This document shows positions 12,384-22,164 of a stretch of 64,000 nucleotides of DNA, one piece after another (position 1 is the first letter of the stretch; each line of letters opens with the position of its first letter). Source of the stretch: Zingiber officinale (Eukaryota > Streptophyta > Magnoliopsida > Zingiberales > Zingiberaceae); NCBI RefSeq assembly GCF_018446385.1, contig NW_024589874.1, positions 186,001 through 250,000 of the forward strand. The letters run 5' to 3'. The position numbers and the translations under genes are program-made. Below the pieces are notes generated by a model, which had not been told where the DNA came from, searched no databases, and saw only the letters and a program-made list of their open reading frames with translations.

Positions 12384-14850
12384 TCACTCCAAGTAATCGA
12401 AGATCTCGTCAGGAATGGTGGTGAGGAGCTTGGCACGGTCCAAAACCGAAATGGCTGTGGCTTTAGGAAGGTGACCCTTTGCTTTCAAGTAGGTAACTGT
12501 GGCATCGATGGCCAGCTTAAAGGCACTGACAAGCCGTTCGCACGTCTTCTTGACAAATTGTTCCGAACGGATATAGTTTTGCCTAATTACAGCAAAACGG
12601 CTCAGCTCAGCATCCTGGTATTCCTTAAAGGCGAGACGGGAGGCCTCGAGCGTGTCCTGGAAGGTCTTCAAGTCCTCTCGAAGAACAACCGCCTCCGCCG
12701 AGCGACCCTTTTGCTCGGCATCCAACAGATTCATCAGGTCCTTAACCTTTTGATCCAAAGCTCGGGCCTCCATGTTCTTTGCCTCCAGGTCGGCGACGAC
12801 CCTGTTCTTCCTGGTGGTGGCCAGATCGATCTTCTGGTCATACGACTTGACCTGGGTCTCGAGCTGACCCACCATGGTCTGCAGGCCGGAGGAGTTCCTC
12901 CGCTCCTCCTCTAATAACTTCTGGGTCTTAGCCAGGTTCGCTTGCAGCTCGGCATATGTAGGGCCCTGGGAGGGACCCACCCTAGAAATTGTAAGCCCCT
13001 TGAGCTCCTCCTCCAATAGTGCCAGGCGGTTGCATACCACCACGCTTTCCACCTAGTACTGGAGTCGATCGGCGGAAGGTTAATACCAAGTTGAAAATAA
13101 ATCATAAAATAGACAACTTACCCCGGTTGCCATCTGTATATGGCTATTGCCGAGCTGCCCCGGCGGCATGGTCGCAACCCAAGCTCGAGCCTCCTCCCAA
13201 ACCTTGGCCAGCTGCCCCTGGATAACTATTTGATGTTCAGGGGAGGTTGGATGATCGGCCGCCAACAGAAGCTCCTCAGTCGGGAGATGCAAGGTCGCCT
13301 TTATCGACCGACGATCGCTCTGGGTGGACGGAGCAGATACCGCTGGGCTGAAGGAGGGGTTGATCGGAGTGGAATGGATTCCTGATCGAAGAATCCTCTT
13401 GCGAGTGGGGGGCAAGACGTTGAGCGGCTGAGCGACGATCGAATCAGACGGGAGGTCGCACTGCGAAGGTGTCCTATCGAAGGAGATAGTTTCCATGGTC
13501 TCCATGGCCAAGGGGGGACACCCGTCTCCTCGAACGCTCTCACCGCCGAGGAAGCCGAACGGGTTGGCGTGCCCGTTCGGCGTCGTTTGCGCCTGTTCAG
13601 TGGCTCTTCATCGCCAGCAGACTCGGTTTCTTCAGGTCGAACAGTAGGCTGCACGCCGGAGGAGGCAGCCTCCCCTGCAACCTCAATATATGACGTCCGA
13701 GCGGCGGACCCACCACCAGTAGTCGGAGCTTCCTCGCTCTCACCCTCATGGGAGTCGGCCTGCGTCAGCCCGAGCCTCTCCATCTCCTTCGCAGCAGCTG
13801 CCTCAGCCTCGGCAGCTTTAAGTTTCAGCAGGTCGAGCGCCACCGACTTCATCATGGTGTTAGCTGCAAGAAAAAGAGAGGAAATCAGTTAGATCCAAAG
13901 AAAAAAGTCAAGGAAATTTCTCACCTAAGCTGCCCGGGAGATACGTTTGGATCGGACTCAGCCTGAACATGTATAGCACGCCCTCCGGTAACAACTTGTT
14001 AATATCCAACTTCAGGCCGGTTAGCATGTTGGCCGCATGGAGGTACGCTGGCAGGGTCTTGTATCTCTTCAGCTCGGGGGGAGGGGGGAGTCCAACCTGC
14101 CACTTGGTTCAGAAAGGAGGCAGCTCGGGGAGCCTTATATAAAAGAAGTAGTCCTTCCAATGTTTATTGGAAGTGAACATTTTATTTAAAAAGACTAAGC
14201 CGATCTGAGACTAGAAGAGATAAGTGCCCAACTCGGACTACTTAGGGTAATAGAAGTAGTGGAATATTTGAGGCTTAAGGGGAATGTTGTTAACTTTGAA
14301 CAGTACCACAACCCCGCACAGGAGACGGAAGGAGTTAGGGACAAGCTGGGCGAGCGGAAGGCTAAAATAGTTACAAACTTCAATGATAAAGGGATGGATG
14401 GGGAATCGCAGACTGGCCACAAATTGGTCGCGGTAAAAGAAAAGGGTGTCGTTCGGCGGGATATGCGGCCGACCGGAAGGTGAGGCCAAAATTATTTCAT
14501 GGTCAGAAGGGATTTCAAAGGCACCTACCAGGCTCGCCGCGCCACTTGCGTTGAACCGAGTCTCCATGGCGGTGTACCATGGACCGGGAGTAAGGTCAGC
14601 GGGTTGCAAGGAACTGACCATCTTCGGAAAACAAGGGCGGAGGGTTCGATACAGAAGATTGCCGGAAAAGGCAAAAAGAAAGATCGACTGAAGGCGGGCT
14701 CGCCAAGCCAAAAACAACGCAGTGGTGGAGGGAGGAGGAGCTTACAGAATAAGGGTCGTCGGAGCACTGAGACGCAGAACTGCCGGAGCACAGCAAGCGC
14801 ACGGAACCGCTGGAGCTTGCGGAAGATGAAAGCGATGCAGCGGTAGTCAC
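12384..14850 (-). mobile_element. Antisense accessory ORF region (aORF) of the Tat element
   Basis: Several minus-strand coding segments point against the element. The upstream segment (about 14240-14717) encodes a stretch with NDTLFFYRDQFVASLRFPIH followed by HPFIIEVCNYFSL and LVPNSFRLL, which resembles the plant domain called Transposase_28 (putative gypsy type transposon). The middle (about 13300-13855) is acidic and low in complexity. The last segment (12384-13052) is a charged coiled coil rich in Glu, Lys, Leu and Ala, ending in a stop at 12384. A TATA-like TTTATAAAG at 14859-14867 lies upstream on the minus strand. Introns are likely between segments but I did not resolve them, and the start codon is uncertain. 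Such ORFs are known from Tat elements; their function is unknown. Confidence 0.6.
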
Positions 14851-15316
14851 CCCACGACTTTATAAAGATGGGAGTGGTTGATCGGGTCCGTCCGATCTAG
14901 GGCGCAGGAATCGGGGCGCACATTCGACCGTTGAATTCGAACTGCCAAATGTCACATCAACAGTTGTCACCTCGGACGTGCGGCAACTGTGCCAGCGACA
15001 TGTGGCGTCGTCCCACAGGTTAGCATTTAATGGGTGGGTGCTCGACCTTAATGGAAAGGATTTGGACGCATCATGTGGAGATTTGGACGGCGTCAGCATT
15101 AGCTGACCGGCCCGCACTCCTTCGAAGGCGGCAAGGAAAAGTATCCAAAATAGCCAGGTGCAGAGGCATGAATCGCCGACCGGAGGAGAAAGATCAGTCC
15201 TGTGGAGACCGAGCGGGATCCCACTCAACTAATAACCGACCGGCCAGCCACTCACTAGGCTATTTGTCCAGTCAGTCGGACTTTCAACCTCCTTCGACTA
15301 GACTTGAAGGGAAGAC

Positions 15317-16180
15317 ATGTAATCCAGCGGTAAGAAGAGGGGGCCCGCCCGACGGAAGGTCAAACTGGTCAACACTTGGCAGACGTTCGACCGGGCGGGC
15401 TATCTTCCTGATTAGTAGGAGGATTAGCCTACTCGGCATCTCGACAGCTCGACCTGACGCCGAGTTTCTGACGCTCATAAAGCAAAGTGGGAAGAAACGG
15501 AGGCCGAACAACCATCTCGCTCGGCTAACAGTAGACGCGACATTCGGACAAGCGAGCATCCGCTTGAAGGTCGTCAGCCGACGGGCCTCCGCTCGACCCG
15601 GGAAAGGTACTAGCCGAGCAGTTCCCCCGCTCGGCCCGGGAAAGGCACTGGCCAAGCGGTTCCTCCGCTCGGCCCAGTAATGGACAAAGGGAGCGGGTGG
15701 AGAGATCTTCCTGGGAACCAGTGTCGCCGACAAGAGGCATGGCCAGCGGCCTGGTCGGACAGAGAATCGTACGGTGGAAACTTCCACTGTCACGTCTGAG
15801 ATATGCTCGTGCTATTAAGGTAGGGTGTCAGTCATGCTTTTCTGACACATCCATTCTAAGTATGCTTTGAGGAGCGTGCACGCCTCGGGGAGCGTGCACG
15901 TGCCTCTCGGGAGCCCTATATAAGGACCCCCAGACGCCGATGGAGGTATACACACATCTCTACTGTAGCTACAGTTCTCGCTTCTGCTCTACTTCTTTCT
16001 TTCTTTCTGTCGGAGGTTTGACTTGAGCGTCGAAGGGCCATCGCCGGGGAACCTCTCCTTGTCTCGACACTGTGTTTGCAGGTCCACAACGGCAAGGGAT
16101 CTACATCTTTGGAGTCTTCGACCAATTAACAGGAGTGTCACGTCCCCAGCGTCCATCGACTCAGTACTCGGACAAGATCA
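15317..16180 (+). repeat. Tat 3' LTR (left boundary uncertain)
   Basis: GC-rich LTR with CGCTCGGCCCGGGAAAGG-like units in tandem (about 39 bp, 15590-15680), a TATA box at 15917-15923, a C/T-rich transcribed leader near 15960-16010 and an end at GACAAGATCA (16180). The left boundary is a guess at TGTAATCC after the purine stretch GAAGGGAAGACA; it could lie anywhere from about 15300 to 15700. The right boundary is supported because GLP-block sequence resumes at 16181. Confidence 0.55.
15917..15923 (+). promoter_or_regulatory. TATA box of the Tat LTR
   Basis: TATATAA preceded by GGGAGCCC and followed by GGACCCCC, about 260 bp before the LTR end, the usual place for the start of LTR transcription. 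Confidence 0.65.
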
Positions 16181-16600
16181 ATCTCCAAAGGTAGGGGCGC
16201 TCTCGCAGCCTAGGATAGTTGAGGTACAAGGAATATCTTCAAGGGCAGGGACACTCTCGTAGCCTAGGATAGTTGAGGTCAGGGGAGATATTCAAAGGCA
16301 GGAAGGCTCTGGCAACCTGGGATAATTGAAGTCCAGGGGATATATCCAAAGGCAAGGAGGCTCTCGTAGCCTAGGATAGTTGAGGTCCACGGGAGATCTC
16401 CACAGGCAGAGAGGTTTTTGCAGCCATAATTGAGACTTAGAGGAGATTTCCACAGGCAGGGAGGTTCTTACAGCTTGAGATAGTAGGAGTCTAGGGGAGA
16501 CTTCCACGGGCAAGGAGGTTCTCACAGCCTAAGATAGTAGGAGTTCAGGGGAGGCTTCCATATATAGAGAAATTTTCATAGCTTGGGATATCATTTGTTA
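16181..16600. repeat. 54-bp minisatellite, copy A
   Basis: About eight imperfect tandem units of 53-54 bp. Each contains a core like GGCAGGGAGGCTCT followed by GCAGCCTAGGATAGTTGAGG. Matching points at 16207, 16261 and 16314 give the period. The array ends where unique DNA before the GLP gene begins. The first units are missing compared with the array in block B because the Tat element occupies that place. The open frame on the minus strand comes from the repeat and is not a gene. Confidence 0.85.
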
Positions 16601-16685
16601 GGGAGACATTAGCTGCAGGAATGATGAAGTAGCACGGTTAACATTCAAAGATAAATAATGATTCTTTAATTTTCCCTTAACTTCT

Positions 16686-16691
16686 TTTATT
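16686..16691 (-). terminator. Polyadenylation signal of GLP A1
   Basis: AATAAA on the minus strand, about 120 bases after the stop codon of the minus-strand GLP gene. The same signal is kept in block B (51871-51876). Confidence 0.5.
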
Positions 16692-16810
16692 GATTTGGAA
16701 TCCAAAAATACAGAATTGCAACGTAGAGTAACAACAACGAATATTATTGGCAATTAATTAATTAATTAATTAAGCAAGTGAGTGAGGGTTGGTTGAGAAA
16801 GTGAAAGTTG

Positions 16811-17588
16811 CTAATTGTTGTTGTCCGTCCATTGTTGAGCTTGGAGCCAGTCAACGAGGCGTTTGTCCACCTGAAAAGCCTTGGCGAGCACATCATCGGA
16901 AATGGGCGGCGTCGATCCGAACACAGCCTTGGCAATGGTAATGACGCCCGGGTTTTGACTGCTGAGACCGGCGAGCGCAACGGCATTGTATTTGCCCGTG
17001 TTGAGTTGGAAGTGGATGAGGCCTTGGGGGAACACAAAGACGTCACCCTTCTTCAAATTCTTAGTGAAGAGGCGGTTGGTTTGGCCGATGTTGGACGTCA
17101 CAAAGCCGACGTAGAGCTCTCCTTCTAGCACGACGAGGATCTCAGTGGCGCGAGGGTGGGTGTGAGGAGGGTTGAGCCCATTAGGCGCGAAGTCTATGCG
17201 AGCCAAGGAGATGCCGAGGGTGTTCAGCCCGGGGATCTTATTCACGTTGACGGCGGTGACGTTGGAGCGGACATTGTTGACGGTGTTGCCGGGCTTGTCG
17301 AGGCCAGAAGTGTAGAAGTCGTCGGCTGTGACGTCGTTCATGTTCTTGCATACGGCGCCGTTGACGAACACTGCAAAAAGGTAATTAAGGTCCGATTGGT
17401 AAACATATGCATCCATGCGTACTGGAAAATGGAAATGAAAGCGCTTAGCTTAATTAATTGTAAAGCTATGCACCTTTGGAGCTATCATCTGCGACGCAGA
17501 AGTCCTGAAGGGGACTAGGATCTGAAGCCAATACAGCATGAGCGAAAGCCAAGGCGAGGAGTGCGACGAGGAGCAGTTTCATAGCCAT
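16811..17588 (-). CDS. Germin-like protein, copy A1 (224 aa, two exons)
   Basis: A germin-like protein of the cupin family, predicted as a secreted, metal-binding glycoprotein of the cell wall. Family members act as superoxide dismutase, oxalate oxidase or other apoplastic enzymes; which applies here cannot be read from the sequence. Exon 1 is 17474-17588 and exon 2 is 16811-17370; the 103-bp intron is phase 1 with GT...AG ends (donor AAAG/GTGC, acceptor TTTTTGCAG). Residues 1-21 form a signal peptide ([20 protein letters not shown] then A), and the mature protein starts [10 protein letters not shown]. Cys31 and Cys46 fit the conserved disulfide. Box 1 ([13 protein letters not shown]) supplies His108, His110 and Glu115; box 2 ([16 protein letters not shown]) supplies His158. 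A sequon lies at Asn75. Length is normal for the family. It diverges from A2 across a shared promoter. Confidence 0.95.
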
Positions 17589-17656
17589 GTCTTTGATTAA
17601 TTGTATCACTGAGCTGAGCAATGGTATATTGGTATTGTTATGCATGCATTAATAGG

Positions 17657-17664
17657 TTTATATA
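17657..17664 (-). promoter_or_regulatory. TATA box of GLP A1
   Basis: TATATAAA on the minus strand about 70 bases before the ATG at 17588. Overlapping CATGCATG-type (RY) repeats lie between it and the gene at about 17640-17650. The same arrangement is present at 52869-52876 in block B. Confidence 0.6.
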
Positions 17665-18182
17665 GAGAAGAAGTAGGCTTGAAAGTTGAAGCATTCTTCC
17701 CTGCCCTGCCCTGCTCTGCTCTGCTCTGCTTTCATTTGGTAGCGTGCGTGAGAAGAGAGATCATGAAATGGTAAACTAAAAGCGCATGACATGCTCAGTC
17801 TTCACCTGCTCCTTAATCATCAGAGTAATTAACTACTTGGTCTTATCTTATTACTTGACCAATTAAAAGTTTAATTTTCGCCTGAGAATTTGACCATATC
17901 ATATGCTGCTACCAAATACAAGACATGCACAATTAATTAATTAAAGCTAATTGACTTAGTGATCCTCTACGTCCTTTATATTAATTTACTTGGCCAACAT
18001 AGAAGCAAATTAGAATGGACAACACAATATAATGCGTTTATCATCGTATTAATTAATTGATTATATTGGCTTGTACGTAACTAATCCACGTTCCCATTAA
18101 TGTTCATATTTGAATCATACATTTATAATAAGTCAAAGTCAAAGTAAAGTAAGATTAGTTCAAACCTTCTAGTCTGATAGTC

Positions 18183-18193
18183 TATATATATAT
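18183..18193 (+). promoter_or_regulatory. TATA box of GLP A2
   Basis: TATATATATAT stretch on the plus strand, about 110 bases before the ATG at 18297, followed by a C/T-rich leader. Kept unchanged in block B (53390-53400). Confidence 0.6.
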
Positions 18194-18296
18194 CCCTTTC
18201 CTCTAACCTATTCGCATATCATTCATTGCAGCTAGCAACCAACCGCCGTTTCTACTCTTTTATATATTAATCTCCTAAACAAATTAATTAGCTAAG

Positions 18297-19092
18297 ATGG
18301 CGGCTAAAATTCTTATGGTTATTGCTGCTCTCCTTGCTTTTCAATTGGCTACCTCTCGTGTAGTATGGGCATCTGATCCTAGTCCACTTCAAGACTTTTG
18401 CGTCGCCAATAACAGCTCCAAAGGTTTATATACATAACTTCTTCTCCCTTAGCTTAGCTTCGCTTGGTTGATTTAATTTAGAGTGGTTTGTCTATTTACA
18501 TCTTATATATTCATTGGTTCCTTGATTTACAGTGTTTGTCAATGGATTCGTTTGCAAGAGCATGGATGACGTGAAAGCCGAAGACTTCTTCACCTATGGC
18601 CTCGACAAGCCCGGCAACACCATAAACAAGCTAGGCTCCAACGTCCGTGCAGTCAATGTGAATACAATTCCTGGGCTCAACACGCTCGGCATCTCCATGG
18701 CTCGCATCGACTTCGCCCCTCGCGGACTCAACCCACCCCACACTCACCCTCGTGCCACTGAGATCCTCACCGTGCTAGAAGGAGAGCTCTATGTTGGCTT
18801 TGTGACATCCAACATCGGCCAAACCAACCGCATTTTCACCAAGATTCTGAAGAAGGGCGATGTGTTTGTGTTCCCTCAAGGCCTTGTCCACTTCCAATTC
18901 AACCGTGGTCATACAAGAGCTATTGCAATTGCTGCTCTAAGTAGCCAAAACCCCGGTACCATAACCGTTGCAAATGCAGTTTTTGGCTCAAAACCCTCCA
19001 TATCCGATGAAGTTCTCGCTAAGGCTTTCCAAGTGGATCGGAAGATTGTTTACCGACTCCAAGCTCAATTCTGGATGGATAACAACAATTAG
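18297..19092 (+). CDS. Germin-like protein, copy A2 (228 aa, two exons)
   Basis: Second germin-like protein of the pair, about four-fifths identical to A1 by eye and so an older tandem paralogue. Exon 1 is 18297-18423 and exon 2 is 18533-19092, with a 109-bp phase-1 intron (donor AAAG/GTTTAT, acceptor TTTACAG). The signal peptide covers residues 1-25, ending VVWA before [10 protein letters not shown]. Cys35 and Cys50 would form the disulfide. Box 1 gives His112, His114 and Glu119; box 2 ([16 protein letters not shown]) gives His162. Sequons overlap at Asn38 and Asn39, whereas A1 has its sequon elsewhere. A KGD tripeptide precedes box 2, as is common in the family. The start is the first ATG after the TATA box and gives a good signal peptide. 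The enzyme activity is not predictable. Confidence 0.95.
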
Positions 19093-19177
19093 ATATATAG
19101 GAGACGTTTGAATATCATATATATTATCAATATTGTCGTTACTATGCATGGGTTATTATAACCAGTATAATTGACTT

Positions 19178-19183
19178 AATAAA
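19178..19183 (+). terminator. Polyadenylation signal of GLP A2
   Basis: AATAAA 86 bases after the stop codon, kept at 54385-54390 in block B. A second AATAAA lies about 40 bases further on. Confidence 0.5.
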
Positions 19184-20147
19184 GTAATTTGTCATGTAAC
19201 CATTTAATTTATTTCAATAATAAAGATCATGAGGATGATTATGATGATGATGCATGAGATATTTTATTTGAATAATGATATAATATGAGATCCACTTTGT
19301 TTGAAACCTAGGTTTAATCATGCTAACAAAGACAAAAGCGTCAAATTTATAAATTATGGTGTTTAATTGTACCTTTTAAATTACAAATTAAGCTGCAATT
19401 ATATATATGATTGAAATAGACTTAATTAATCAATGTAAAAATTTATGCATGGTACATCCGCCCAACCTTTTTTTCTCAACATACCTAGCTTTGTCGACAT
19501 GCTCACTTCAACTAAGTTTTTCATAACGCATCTAGCTTGTTTAATTTATTATATGTACTATCGATGTGATTTGTCCATCCCTCTAATTATATGTCTAACT
19601 CATTTGGCTTTCTTGAATCGCCTTGGACCTAATTAGCCGATCGAATTTGCCATGACGAATCTTTTTGAGCCACCTAGCACGACGATGCGATAATTTCATT
19701 TAGCTTGTTCGGCATACTTAGCTTGATTGACACCGTTGCCTACTACTAGCCTGATTGGCATGCTTAATTAGCTTAGCTAACCCACTTGGTCCTCTCATAC
19801 AGTTATATTTATTCGTGGGCTATAAATGTTCAATTAACGCTGTTATAAACAAAAATTGAAATAAAAAAAAAATAAAAATTCAAACAATTATCATACCATG
19901 ATCAACCCTTAGCAACACACTTGAGCAAAACTATCAGCACCACACTCCTCAAACAATTATCATACCATGTTCAACCGTCATACCATTTATATGGCTTTTA
20001 AATCAATAGAATCTATAGCAATCACATAAAACTATAATTTTAGATAACTAAGAGATGGTTCTTCCTATTGCATCCTCAAGAACAACATTTCATCATCTTA
20101 GCCATTGACACTACGTCTCTGATGTTCAAAAGAGATGGAAGACCAAC

Positions 20148-20382
20148 AAATATTACATCATAATCCCTATAATCCCTAAAGAAGACAATGACTGTGTCAT
20201 AAGCACACTAGAAAAAGGCAGATAAAAAGGTCATAATAGCTTGTTCTCACCTTAATTTTTTTTTCAAACATAGAGATGTGTGCTACATGTTCAAGGGTAG
20301 ATTTAGCTCCTTCTTCCCAAGCAATGGCTTTCATGAGCATCTTCGAAACATTTATAAATAATTGTTCATTCTCAATTTCTAA
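20148..20382. other. Intergenic DNA after GLP block A
   Basis: AT-rich, with no gene seen. This is the sequence that should continue block B beyond the Tekay element if the duplication is larger than the visible match. Confidence 0.5.
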
Positions 20383-20725
20383 CACTACAAAAAAATTAAG
20401 ATTACCAACGGAATATTCTATCATAATTTTGTTAGTGAAGTAGTTTAGGACAAAATTATGATAGAAAATTGTTTGTCGAGAGGTGATTTGTCGAAAATGA
20501 TTTTACCAATGAAATTTAGGACTGTTGGTAAAATTTACTATGAAAATTTATTTTCTATAGCAAATTTTCCTGACGAAAACAATCTTTCCATCAATAATAT
20601 CAAAATGGAGTTTCTGTCGAAAAGTTCATTTTGATATTACCGATGGACATGTTGTTTTGGTTGAAAAACAAACGATATTTACCGATGGAATACTGATTCC
20701 GTCAATAATTAAAAAAAAATCAGGA
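20383..20725 (+). mobile_element. CACTA-type DNA transposon end (partial)
   Basis: Begins CACTACAAAAAAATTAAG, the classic terminal sequence of plant CACTA (En/Spm) transposons. It is followed by subterminal words such as accaacggaat, accgatgga and ccgtcaata on both strands. I did not find the matching opposite end (TTTTTGTAGTG) to the right, so this is a fragment or a decayed non-autonomous copy. No transposase coding is visible. Confidence 0.55.
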
Positions 20726-21291
20726 ATCATTTATATTCAAGATCTACCTTGTTTATAATTTCCATATATACAATACTACAACAAATGTATATTCAGGATC
20801 TACCCAATGGAATACTCTACTCTGTTAGGATATGATATCTATCACATATATGTAGGTATAGTTTCGTTAACATATATACACTTGCGTAGGTATACAAGAG
20901 TGTACTTATAGGTACAAGCCTAAGTATATAATTGAAATGTGATGTAAATACACGAGTATCAATCGGTAACTATACTATGGTCTAGTAATGTCATACAAGG
21001 AATATTCGGTGCCAGAAGTTGTTCGGTGATGGAAGGCGTATAGTCTTCCTCCGAAAAATCTTCCGTTATATGTGTATGAATAGTCTTTTTTAACCTCCGT
21101 AATAATGATAGAAGTTGAGTAGCCTATCTCATAAAAAGGTTCTATTGCTTGTATATGTCAGATATTAAAATATTCCTTAATGAATAGTTGTTATTCTCTG
21201 ACTGGTTGTTATGATTTCCTGACAATGTTGCCTCTTGGAGGTGATCCAACCGGACCCTTATCTAATCGACTATATGTAATAGGAGACGTAC
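20726..21291. other. Unassigned intergenic DNA
   Basis: No ORF or clear element. A short direct repeat (tatattcaRgatctacc) occurs near 20731 and 20788. TGTTAGGATATGATATC at about 20828 resembles a copia LTR start, but no matching end was found. Confidence 0.4.
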
Positions 21292-22164
21292 TGCTAGTAT
21301 CCCGAAGTAGTTTTGATGTGTCAACTAAGTTTAGTTAGGTCCTGTTATATTTGATCTTTGTGTCAAAATGTGCAAGAGCTTAGGAACACAAGAAATCGAG
21401 CGAAAGATGCAACTAGCTAGAAGTATGGCATGGGAAGAGAGTTGACAGGCTCGGTGCATCCGAAGGATGAGATGCTACGGAAGAGTACACCAACAAACGA
21501 GAAGGACGCACTCGGCGGTCCGAGGGACGAGAAGATGGGGAGAAATGCTGCTCGAAGAGAAGGTCGGAGTTGGATTTGGGTGACCTCAACTCCGGTTAGC
21601 CGGAGAATCACCTATGTGAAGAACTACGTGAAGAGATCAACTTTTCAGCTGAGTTGCCTTGTGAAAGACGCCTTAGATGAATAGTACGAAGGCGTCTTCC
21701 AACCTATTGAAGGCGTCTTCCCTAGCTATTAGCCGAAGATAAAATTTTATCTTCGACGATAAGATTTGCCACGCTAGAGGTGCCTTCCACCCTATTGAAG
21801 GCACCATCCAACTTCGGATGAAATTTTATAGGGGCTATAAAAAGACTTCTGAAGTTAGGAATAATTCAACAATTTGAACAACAAGTATTGTGCACTTTCC
21901 TAGTCTTTCTTTTGAGTTACCAACTTTTGTAAGAGGCTTCTCCGCCTGAAACAAAGGAGAATTCTAGTGGAGTTTTCTTCAACGCATTGGAATAACAACC
22001 ACCTAGGTTGTAACCAAGTAAATAAAATTATTCGCTTACTTTCTTTTATTTAGTTATTCAATTAATTTATTATTAATATTGTGCTAATCTAATCAAAGGA
22101 TCGAGAAAGGGGTTGTTTTTTTAAGGCAATTCACTCGCCTCTTGCTGGCTCTGCTGCACCAACA
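21292..22164 (+). repeat. SIRE-like copia solo LTR (0.87 kb)
   Basis: Runs from TGCTAGTATCCC to CTGCACCAACA. It shares blocks with the LTR at 22623-26100, such as GTAAGAGGCTTCTCCGCCT and the segment near AGGTTGTAACCAAGTAAAT. A TATA box (TATAAAAA, 21836-21843) follows two pairs of near-palindromes (GAAGGCGTCTTCC type). No purine tract or primer site adjoins it and no clear target duplication was found, so it is probably an old solo LTR. Confidence 0.6.

Larger units (their letters stand above)
12060..16180 (+). mobile_element. Tat-lineage Ty3/gypsy element, 3' part with antisense ORF (fossil)
   Basis: Right-hand part of a plus-strand Tat-lineage element: an accessory ORF region on the opposite strand (12384-14850), then the 3' LTR with TATATAA at 15917. 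A pol, antisense ORF, 3' LTR order is known for Tat elements such as Grande and Retand relatives. The pol part is missing here; it would lie left of the Athila insertion. The end is fixed well because the sequence after 16180 matches GLP block B, which lacks the element. Family assignment rests on the layout and the accessory protein, since no RT is in view. Confidence 0.68.
17589..18296. promoter_or_regulatory. Shared promoter of the divergent GLP pair A
   Basis: 708 bp between the two start codons, with one TATA box near each gene. The middle is AT-rich with several ttaattaa runs and AAAGTCAAAG-type direct repeats near 18136. A CTGCC/CTGCT tandem stretch lies at 17700-17732, and it is shorter in block B. 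Whether the two genes share control elements is inference from the spacing only. Confidence 0.6.
16181..20147. repeat. Duplicated GLP block A (matches 51404-55375)
   Basis: This block and 51404-55375 match almost base for base across the minisatellite, both GLP genes, the shared promoter and about 1 kb of downstream DNA. The offset drifts only from 35,194 to 35,229 because of small indels. In the second exon of the minus-strand gene I found one silent difference. The left end coincides with the Tat LTR end. The right end (ccaac, 20143-20147) is the point where the Tekay LTR begins in the other copy, so the original duplication may extend further on both sides. Confidence 0.92.

Noticed and set aside
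12471-12914. Plus-strand ORF of 147 codons
   Set aside because: It lies opposite the coiled-coil segment of the Tat antisense ORF and has no domain of its own.
16292-16525. Minus-strand ORF with repeated Leu-Pro-Val-Glu words
   Set aside because: It arises from the 54-bp minisatellite; the matching frame in block B differs.
16808-17518. Plus-strand ORFs of 106 and 120 codons over GLP A1
   Set aside because: They lie opposite the GLP exons and exist because of the GC-rich coding strand. The same holds for 52002-52730 in block B.
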